A model generated the notes under the pieces. The model was not told the DNA's origin and did no database searches. It saw only the letters and a program-made list of their open reading frames with translations. From KBS-96 sp963722585 (GTDB lineage: Bacteria; Acidobacteriota; Terriglobia; Bryobacterales; Bryobacteraceae): 64,000 nucleotides of DNA. Positions within the stretch are counted from its first letter, which is position 1. Each line of letters opens with the position of its first letter. The position numbers and the translations under genes were made by a program. The stretch is taken from contig CAVRNU010000004.1 in the NCBI GenBank assembly GCA_963722585.1, positions 124,001-188,000 of the forward strand, given 5' to 3'. This document shows positions 55,401-64,000 of the stretch, piece by piece.

Positions 55401-55923
55401 TATTGAAGCTGTCGGTTATGACACCTACATTCGACTGCTCGAGGAGACCGTACAAGAGCTGAAGGGCGAGGAAGTGCCGCTCGAAATTCACGCCACCTTG
55501 AACATTGGACTCGATATCCGCATCCCCGTGGACTACATTTCCGAAGAAGCTCAGCGCCTGCGAGCTTACAAACGGATCGCCGACCTGCGAACGGACGAGG
55601 ATGCGAGGAAGATTCGCGACGAGTTTGCCGACCGCTATGGAGCGCTGCCGCCCGAAGTCGACAACTTGATTCGGTTCTCGCTGCTGAAATCACTGGCCGC
55701 GCGGCTGGGCGCCGAGTCCATCGATCGGCGCCAGGGATTCGCGAACATTAAATTCCATCAGCAGGCAAAGGTCGATCCTATGCGGTTGATGGATCTGGTG
55801 CGCCGCACGCCCGGTGCTCAGTTCACCCCGGCCGGCGTGCTAAAGGTGCCGATGGATGGCGCTCGGCCCGACGCGCTGATCTCACAATTGCGTGAGCAGC
55901 TCGAAAGGCTGCAGCCCGCGTAG
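52450..55923 (+). CDS. mfd: Transcription-repair coupling factor
   Basis: 1157 residues in the Mfd order. The UvrB-homology region begins LPHQKLSPHNEIAEQRAIAL, the RNA-polymerase interaction domain includes LKAGDYVVHATHGVGRFAGI, the helicase P-loop is LLCGDVGFGKTEVAMRAAFK, the DEAD-type box is LLVIDEEQRFGVKHK, then SATPIPRTLHMSL and the second RecA motif VGRSNRRAYAYLL, then the C-terminal TRCF domain. Removes stalled RNA polymerase and recruits UvrA. GTG start at the hldE overlap. Full length. Confidence 0.96.
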   Translation: MTHPAIRDLFQSAAKESAFQTLLQQLTRGDEGPYSLSGLTPAAKALYLALLYQAIERPLLVIVDGSKAAETLQEATETFFRLLIDDREVPPPQSIPALDTLPHQKLSPHNEIAEQRAIALWRLSTQKVPITIAPIGSALYRTDAAEYYRQLALNLRVGDELALEDLLFHLESIGYEKREPVEMEGEYSLRGGILDVFPAEASQPVRIEFFGDEIESMRRFEVESQRSTLKINSVLLLPLVEHSRSRALFRQLAEALGGEDNDDLLNPGDPFPGWEYLVPLVRPRTDTIFSLNPRALVVLDEPEAIEPAAARLWMRLQEPSRIAPEKNFAAWDEIAAVLSSRTVIKLRELEISSGLESSPYEHHIPTRPSLNFRGNMAVAVSEARALVEGGNRVAFFAASTGELERLGDVLEEYGVPYQLGIESAGGSRGLAERAYHSGAVASTYLIKGNVRRGVILVGSGIAILGSEDIFQTSELVARQPTRSQLAVFAADIADLKAGDYVVHATHGVGRFAGIREIVQGERKGDFMVLEYAGDARLYVPLTRLDLVQKFRGAGEAKPALDRLGGATWAKTKSRVKAKLRDMADELLKLYAQRRVAHGFSFSADSNWQREFEDAFEYTPTKDQSTAANQIKSDMETDQPMDRLLCGDVGFGKTEVAMRAAFKAMGDGKQVAVLAPTTVLAFQHFETFKRRFASFPVRVELASRFRTNKEIKEVLADTAAGKVDVLIGTHRLLSKDVEFNDLGLLVIDEEQRFGVKHKERLKEMKHNIDALTMSATPIPRTLHMSLLGLRDMSVIETPPKDRLSINTMVAHFNPDLIKAAIEQELARQGQVYFIHNRIDTIFERAAFIQTLVPQARIGVGHGQMGEQALEKVLLGFMRHEYDVFVSTTIVENGIDIPLANTILVENAERYGLSELYQLRGRVGRSNRRAYAYLLTPADTQLSDIARKRLAALKEFSDLGAGFKIAALDLELRGAGNLLGGEQHGHIEAVGYDTYIRLLEETVQELKGEEVPLEIHATLNIGLDIRIPVDYISEEAQRLRAYKRIADLRTDEDARKIRDEFADRYGALPPEVDNLIRFSLLKSLAARLGAESIDRRQGFANIKFHQQAKVDPMRLMDLVRRTPGAQFTPAGVLKVPMDGARPDALISQLREQLERLQPA

Positions 55924-56011
55924 CCGCTCCGAGCCGCGCCCGCCCCGTCGCGCACGCCTTCAGCGTGCAGCGGTGAACTTCAGTTCACCGTGAATTTCTC
56001 GCGAACTTTGG

Positions 56012-59608
<3,597 letters not shown>

Positions 59609-59831
59609 AAAACCGTTAGGGGCGGCTGGAAGGACGGCAGCACTTCATTCATGAGGTGATTCACCGCGCTTTTTCAATACCAGGCTAATACTGTCACTTT
59701 ACACATTATCTGTTGAAGATTTCGAAGATTTCATTATCTCGCGAAGAGATCTTGGAAAATTCACCCCGATGAATAGCCGCGTTACGCTTCTCCCGCGCGA
59801 GAAAAGGCCCACTCTCTAGAATGAAATAGAT

Positions 59832-61016
59832 ATGTCCAAGCTATCGATCCGCGATCTGAATTTACGCGGCAAGACGGTGTTCATTCGTGTCGATTTCAAT
59901 GTCCCTTTAGCGCCCGGAGGCAAGGAGATTTCAAGCGACAAGCGCATTCGCGCGTCGCTGCCCACCATTCAATACGCTCTTGAACAGGGCGCGGGCCTGA
60001 TTCTCGCCAGTCATCTCGGACGGCCAAAGGGCAGGCCGAATCCGGAGATGAGCTTGGAGCCCGTTGGCAAACGGCTCTCGGAGCTGCTCGGCATCCCCGT
60101 GAAGATGGCCGCCGATTGCATAGGCGAGGAAGTGGCCGCCCTAAAACCCAAACCCGGTGAAGTGCTTCTCCTCGAAAACCTGAGATTTCATCCGCAGGAG
60201 GAGGCGAACGACCCTGAATTTTCGAAGCAGCTTGCCGCGCTCGCGGACGTGTATGTGAATGACGCCTTCGGGAGCGCTCATCGCGCGCATGCCTCAACCG
60301 TCGGGATGATCTCCTATCTGCCGCAGGCCGCGGCCGGATTGCTGATGGATAAGGAACTTGAATGGTTAACTAAGGCGACGAAAAATCCGGACCGGCCCTG
60401 TGTAGCGCTCCTCGGCGGAGCGAAGGTTTCCGACAAAATTGAAGTCATCGAGAATTTGATGAAAGTGGTGGACACGATCCTGATCGGCGGTGCGATGGCC
60501 TACACCTTTCTTCGAGCGCAGGAGCTTCCCACCGGAAAATCACTTGTCGAAGAGGACAAGATCGCGCTCGCCAGGCAGTTGCTCGCCGAGGCGAAAGGCA
60601 AGCTGCTCTTGCCCGAAGACCACGTTGTCGTTCGCGAGGTGAAGCCCGGCGCGGCACACGAAGTTGTCGGGCAGATTGCCGATGGGCGGATCGCCGTGGA
60701 CATTGGTCCAAAGACGATCGAGAAGTACGCGAAAGCGATCGCTCGAGCCAAAACCGTGATTTGGAACGGACCGATGGGCATTTTCGAGATGCCGCCGTTT
60801 GATAAAGGCACGGTCGAGCTGGCAAAGGCGGTTGCGAATAGCGGCGCGGTATCGGTCGTCGGCGGAGGGGATTCCGAAAAGGCGGTCAAATCCGCCGGAG
60901 TTTCCGATAAGATCACGCATATTTCTACGGGCGGCGGCGCTTCGCTCGAATTCCTAGGCGGAATCGAGCTCCCGGGCGTGGCAGCGCTTACAGATAAAGC
61001 GGCGGCAGCAAAATGA
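59832..61016 (+). CDS. pgk: Phosphoglycerate kinase
   Basis: 394 residues. TVFIRVDFNVPLAPGGK, LILASHLGRPKG, LLLENLRFHPQEE, VNDAFGSAHRAHAS, ALLGGAKVSDKI and the nucleotide loop NGPMGIFEMPPFDKGT with SVVGGGDSEKAVKSAG are all present, so it is a complete, active-looking glycolytic enzyme. Alone here; gapA and tpiA are not adjacent. A toxin-antitoxin pair follows. Confidence 0.97.
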   Translation: MSKLSIRDLNLRGKTVFIRVDFNVPLAPGGKEISSDKRIRASLPTIQYALEQGAGLILASHLGRPKGRPNPEMSLEPVGKRLSELLGIPVKMAADCIGEEVAALKPKPGEVLLLENLRFHPQEEANDPEFSKQLAALADVYVNDAFGSAHRAHASTVGMISYLPQAAAGLLMDKELEWLTKATKNPDRPCVALLGGAKVSDKIEVIENLMKVVDTILIGGAMAYTFLRAQELPTGKSLVEEDKIALARQLLAEAKGKLLLPEDHVVVREVKPGAAHEVVGQIADGRIAVDIGPKTIEKYAKAIARAKTVIWNGPMGIFEMPPFDKGTVELAKAVANSGAVSVVGGGDSEKAVKSAGVSDKITHISTGGGASLEFLGGIELPGVAALTDKAAAAK

Positions 61017-61058
61017 GTCTCACAAATCCTATCATCCTTGCGTCCAAACCCCCGATAT

Positions 61059-61078
61059 GTTATAACGTAGGTTGTAAC
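61059..61078. promoter_or_regulatory. Putative operator of the MazE/Doc operon
   Basis: GTTATAAC-GTAG-GTTGTAAC: two 8-bp near-palindromic units, 12 bp apart, beginning 35 bp before the antitoxin ATG. AbrB-type antitoxins bind such repeated sites to autoregulate. Confidence 0.45.
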
Positions 61079-61093
61079 GCAAGAGTGATCCCA

Positions 61094-61321
61094 ATGCTAA
61101 AAGTTAAAGCGAGATCAGTTGGCAATTCGACGGGAGTCATTCTGCCCGAAGGCGTTCTCACACGGCTCAATATCCATCGCGGCGACGAGTTGTTTCTAAC
61201 CGATGCGCCCGACGGCTCGCTGCGCATCACCCCCTACGACCCCGAATTCGAGCGCCAGATGAAGACCGCCGAGGAGATCATGCGCAAGCGGCGTAACGTT
61301 CTTCGTTCGCTTGCAAAGTGA
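61094..61321 (+). CDS. AbrB/MazE-type antitoxin
   Basis: 75 residues. The SpoVT/AbrB DNA-binding swapped-hairpin fold is clear in VKARSVGNSTGVILPEGVL and NIHRGDELFLTDAPDG; the tail (TAEEIMRKRRNVLRSLAK) would bind the toxin. The ATG giving MLKVKARS is chosen; an ATG at 61013 would run through the operator and back into pgk. Its stop overlaps the toxin start. Confidence 0.88.
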   Translation: MLKVKARSVGNSTGVILPEGVLTRLNIHRGDELFLTDAPDGSLRITPYDPEFERQMKTAEEIMRKRRNVLRSLAK

Positions 61322-61725
61322 AGGAACCGGTCTGGATCCGGAAGGACGCGGTTTACGCCATCCACGATGCTCAGCTTGCCGAGCACGGCGGTAGCGATGG
61401 GATTCGCGATGCGGGCCTTATCGAATCGGCATTAGCTCGCGCTCAAAATGTGTATACCTACAATAAACGCGCAAGCATTTCCGAATTAGCCGCGGCGTAC
61501 TGCTATGGACTCGCTAAAAACCACGGTTTCGTTGACGGCAACAAGCGCCTCGCGGCCGTGGTTTGCGAACTCTTCCTCGAATTGAACGGATACCGTCTGA
61601 CAGCCGAAGACGCCGACTGGCTGACCGTTATGCTTGCACTCGCCGACGGTTCGCTCGAAGAGGCCGCCATCGCTGAGTGGCTGAAGGCACACGTCGTCCG
61701 CGCCGGCGCAGGCCGAGCGCTTTGA
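61318..61725 (+). CDS. Doc-type (Fic family) toxin
   Basis: 135 residues. The Fic/Doc catalytic motif is KNHGFVDGNKRLAAVV (HxFxDGNKR) near residue 67. The N-terminal helix AIHDAQLAEHGGSDGIRDAG and SALARAQNVYTYNK follow the Doc pattern. Doc phosphorylates EF-Tu, while other Fic proteins transfer AMP; the short length fits Doc. GTG start overlapping the antitoxin stop. Antitoxins of the AbrB type with Doc toxins are known. Confidence 0.9.
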   Translation: MKEPVWIRKDAVYAIHDAQLAEHGGSDGIRDAGLIESALARAQNVYTYNKRASISELAAAYCYGLAKNHGFVDGNKRLAAVVCELFLELNGYRLTAEDADWLTVMLALADGSLEEAAIAEWLKAHVVRAGAGRAL

Positions 61726-61738
61726 GCTTCAAGTTTCG

Positions 61739-62854
61739 TTATCTCGCCGCGCGCGAGTCGGGCTTCGAAATGACGGTTATCATCTGCGTTGTGATATCGG
61801 CATCCGTGCTGATGGTTTTCTTCAAGCTCATTGTAGCGGCGTCGTAGACTTCCAGCTCAAAGCCGGCCGCGTAGATAAACAGATCGTCGCCGGTCGACGA
61901 CGTAGAAAAAGAAAAGCGCGGCCGGCAGGCGAATTCCTGGCGCTTCACCAATTTGTTATCAGGAACATCGATGCCCCAGAACTCGCAGTGACGATCGCCA
62001 TGCGTGCCGGAAATCGCAACCGCGTAAGCCTTCTTGTGGTCGGGTGTGAAGCGTATATTCGAAACCCCATCAACCGCTGGACCGACAGGCGTGAAATTAA
62101 ACTTTCTCTCATTCAGCCGAAACGTCGCGATGCCGAAGACTTTTCGGTGAACCACGGGGTCCTCGGTATTGAAAATGCCAGTCAGCGTGTTGCCATCGTC
62201 ATTCGGGTCGACCTCGGGCGCGAACGTTACGTTCTCCATACCCGGAAACAACGGTTTCGATAATTCGATAGTCTGCACCTTCTTCAAGGTAGAAGTGTCG
62301 TAGATGCGGATGACGGCTCCAAATTGATAGAGAAATTTGCCGTCCGGCGAGACACGGTAATTGCCGCCCCGGTAGCCTCCTCCGTTTGGCAGCCTGTCCT
62401 CGAGCGGAATTTCCACTTCCTTGACGATTTTGTGCTGCGTCAAATCGATGATCGCCAACTTGGGCGAACCGACCTCCCATCGATCGATCAGTTTCCTCGA
62501 AGTTGTGATGTTTGTGTAGATCAGATTTCCGGTAGGATCGATCGCCAAGCCGGCCATGGATACACGCGTGTTGCTATTTCCAAGCGTCCATGAATCGACA
62601 ACTTCACCCTTCGCCAAATCGATAACTTCGATGCCGGTGTCCTTGATGGTGGTCGCGATCAGCTTCGACCTGTCGTTCGTGAGAACCAGATTGCGCGGAA
62701 CATCGGTCTTCAACGCGATCCTCTTGACAATCTGATATGTGCTCTCATCAATCGCGAGCACTTGGTTGGGCCACGTGCCGAGATAAAGCATCGTTTTGGC
62801 TTCGGCAATGAAAGCTAAACCAAAAAGCAGCGCTGGAACAAAATATCTTTTCAT
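61739..62854 (-). CDS. qhpB: Quinohemoprotein amine dehydrogenase beta subunit
   Basis: 371 residues with a signal peptide (VPALLFGLAFIAEAKT). A seven-bladed YVTN-type propeller (YLGTWPNQVLAIDESTYQIV, VIDLAKGEVVDSWTLGNSN, GNYRVSPDGKFLYQFGAVIR). In the enzyme the beta subunit caps the gamma subunit. Identification relies on the propeller fold and on its position just after gamma, since other YVTN proteins look alike. It follows a 58-bp gap that holds a GC-rich repeat. Confidence 0.8.
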   Translation of the reverse strand: MKRYFVPALLFGLAFIAEAKTMLYLGTWPNQVLAIDESTYQIVKRIALKTDVPRNLVLTNDRSKLIATTIKDTGIEVIDLAKGEVVDSWTLGNSNTRVSMAGLAIDPTGNLIYTNITTSRKLIDRWEVGSPKLAIIDLTQHKIVKEVEIPLEDRLPNGGGYRGGNYRVSPDGKFLYQFGAVIRIYDTSTLKKVQTIELSKPLFPGMENVTFAPEVDPNDDGNTLTGIFNTEDPVVHRKVFGIATFRLNERKFNFTPVGPAVDGVSNIRFTPDHKKAYAVAISGTHGDRHCEFWGIDVPDNKLVKRQEFACRPRFSFSTSSTGDDLFIYAAGFELEVYDAATMSLKKTISTDADITTQMITVISKPDSRAAR

Positions 62855-62875
62855 TTTTGTAAGCAGTGCCTAACC

Positions 62876-62899
62876 GAACCGCGACCCCGAGGAAGCGGT
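62876..62899 (+). repeat. Dispersed GC-rich repeat, copy 4
   Basis: GAACCGCGACCCCGAGGAAG followed by CGGT. Lies between the gamma and beta genes of the amine dehydrogenase; similar to the copies at 19103, 39152 and 48813. Confidence 0.5.
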
Positions 62900-62912
62900 C
62901 TTCTGAATCCAT

Positions 62913-63263
62913 CTACGGAAACACCAGATCGATATTCCGCCAGTCCTTCGTAGCCGATGCGCACTTCTTCGTCCAATCCGGATAGTTGTTGAGATGATCG
63001 GGTACTTGCGCCGGCCAGAAACACGTGGCATAGCAATCGTACAAATCCCGCTCGGCTGGCTGGCACAGCCCCGCCGTTCCGCCGGACGAATCTACTTCCC
63101 AGCCAGGCGAAAAGACGAGCGTGCAGCCCACCGGATAGTGCGGAGTTTGGGCAGCCGGCGGACCGCCGCGGCCGTCCTGCAGCGCAAAGACATCATCGCG
63201 CGTGGCGGCTATGTGCTCTTCCACGCGAAGCGCTTTCTTGTTAACCGCACGCAGATGTTTCAA
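62913..63263 (-). CDS. qhpC: Quinohemoprotein amine dehydrogenase gamma subunit
   Basis: 116 residues including a leader. The mature part contains GCTLVFSPGWEVDSSGG, GLCQPAERDLYDC and CFWPAQVPDHLNNYPDW. Aligned to the Paracoccus gamma subunit, all cross-link residues are present: C7-E16, C27-D33 and C41-D49 thioethers, and C37-W43, which forms the cysteine tryptophylquinone cofactor. The leader (MKHLRAVNKKALRVEEHIA) is about 40 residues by this numbering and would be removed by a protease. TTG start with AGGAG. The gene usually found just before it, the radical-SAM qhpD, is not here. Confidence 0.93.
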   Translation of the reverse strand: MKHLRAVNKKALRVEEHIAATRDDVFALQDGRGGPPAAQTPHYPVGCTLVFSPGWEVDSSGGTAGLCQPAERDLYDCYATCFWPAQVPDHLNNYPDWTKKCASATKDWRNIDLVFP

Positions 63264-63308
63264 AAGTCTTTTTCTCCTGTCGAATGCGATGGCATTCCAA
63301 CGCCGTAT

Positions 63309-64000
63309 TCATTGAGCCACCTCCGGCTCGTCCCATTTCATGTAAACCGGCACCGTTACCACTAGGTAGCTCTTGGCTTCGAGCGGTTCCGGGCCGGAAT
63401 CCTTGTCATGATACTTGGCGACGATCCAAACGTCTCCCGTATTGTTCGTCATGAACCGACGCTGCGGATTCGGTCCCTCTCCCGACGGCGTGAACAGGCC
63501 GTCGGCTCCAATCGAACCCACAAATTCTTTATCGTCGTCGTTATAACGCGCAATGAATTCCTCCATCGACCATTTGACCTGCACCGGGCCGAGATTGATA
63601 TCATCGGCGGTCTTCGCAACGCCATCCAGTCCGCGGTTATAAGCGATGGCTTCAAACTGTACATAACCTTTCGGATGCGTCGTCCCACCGAGGTGGGCAA
63701 GTGCGGAATCCGCCGAAACTTTGATGTAGTCGATCTTGTCATAGACCGCGAAGGCATCGGGAGCGGTCCGGCTTTTCACCGAAACACTTCGAAAGCCCGA
63801 GACGACCGTCGAATCGACATCGGCCAGCACCGAAACTTCGTTCGGTTTAATGGCAACTACTTTAGTGACATGCACGCCCGACCCCATGTTGATATCGGCC
63901 GGAGTCAATACGCGCGGGAATCGATCGCCCAGAATCTTGATTGCGACGCCTTTCGAACCCGCGTGAATAGAAGCGATATCGGTTCCAAGAACCGTTATGT
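63309..64000 (-). CDS. qhpA: Quinohemoprotein amine dehydrogenase alpha subunit, C-terminal part
   Basis: Partial; the start lies beyond the window end. The visible 229 or so residues are beta-rich Ig-like domains (ITVLGTDIASIHAGSKGVAI, FGSGVHV-type strands, WSMEEFIARYNDDDKEFVGS) and end EVAQ. The dihaem cytochrome part is upstream, outside the window. Identification rests on the order alpha-gamma-beta and the very clear gamma subunit. Expected to oxidise amines in the periplasm, with electrons going through its haems. Confidence 0.75.
   Translation of the reverse strand, partial: ITVLGTDIASIHAGSKGVAIKILGDRFPRVLTPADINMGSGVHVTKVVAIKPNEVSVLADVDSTVVSGFRSVSVKSRTAPDAFAVYDKIDYIKVSADSALAHLGGTTHPKGYVQFEAIAYNRGLDGVAKTADDINLGPVQVKWSMEEFIARYNDDDKEFVGSIGADGLFTPSGEGPNPQRRFMTNNTGDVWIVAKYHDKDSGPEPLEAKSYLVVTVPVYMKWDEPEVAQ

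Overview
The window is most consistent with an acidobacterium, probably of the Bryobacterales/Solibacter type. This is inferred from gene content, not from a marker-gene search. It carries a serine/threonine kinase fused to TPR repeats and preceded by an overlapping sigma factor of the type seen in Acidobacteria (TIGR02999-like). It also has two very long MacB/FtsX-type permeases without an ATPase (one with its PadR partner), a giant ligand-propeller hybrid histidine kinase, an outer-membrane heptose pathway and many lone ABC-permease or beta-propeller secreted proteins. GC is high apart from an AT-richer stretch at about 44950-45480.

Layout. 1-421 has no recognisable gene. 422-3752 looks like one IS21-family element: istA and istB, short repeats at both ends, and an unrelated small secreted-protein gene inside it. 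3739-4221 is a MarR regulator with a perfect palindrome over its own start. 4260-7160 is a gene graveyard with remnants of an RsbU-like phosphatase, an aspartyl-tRNA synthetase, a single-strand binding protein and probably a Tn3-type transposase, around one intact membrane protein. 8500-17990 is a sigma/kinase region joined to a small biosynthetic cluster (two methyltransferases, an FAD monooxygenase and a broken acyl-CoA ligase). Here a block of about 790 bp has been tandemly duplicated, and a conserved upstream motif occurs three times, once before each biosynthetic gene. 18216-30776 holds thiamine genes (thiG, thiC), an ABC permease, dnaB, a secreted esterase, a queuosine-precursor transporter, transketolase (frameshifted) and a VapBC pair. 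30779-35142 has an acyl-CoA ligase/ACP/acyltransferase fusion (frameshifted), a ROK sugar kinase and deoC. 35215-37614 is an ECF sigma/anti-sigma/lipoprotein operon. 37730-39997 has a thiolase with its OB-fold partner, then a dihaem cytochrome c. 40070-43911 has an ABC permease with PadR, then an ArsR/SRPBCC pair. 44063-48784 has an HTH gene overlapping a zinc-ribbon frame, an intergenic region and a 1100-residue secreted FG-GAP protein with six 46-residue repeats. 48884-55923 is the heptose/LPS cluster (waaF, a degenerate nucleotidyltransferase, waaC, an ICMT-like protein; divergently hldE-C and mfd). 56012-61725 has the hybrid kinase, pgk and a MazE/Doc toxin-antitoxin pair. 61739-64000 is a quinohemoprotein amine dehydrogenase operon (alpha partial, gamma, beta).

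How the parts fit: the sigma/kinase pairs are the likely controllers of the adjacent biosynthetic genes. The MarR, PadR, ArsR and MazE genes lie next to their own probable operators or targets. Four otherwise good homologies (ssb, CoA ligase, transketolase, ligase-acyltransferase) are each broken by a single inserted base, which may be sequencing error rather than biology.
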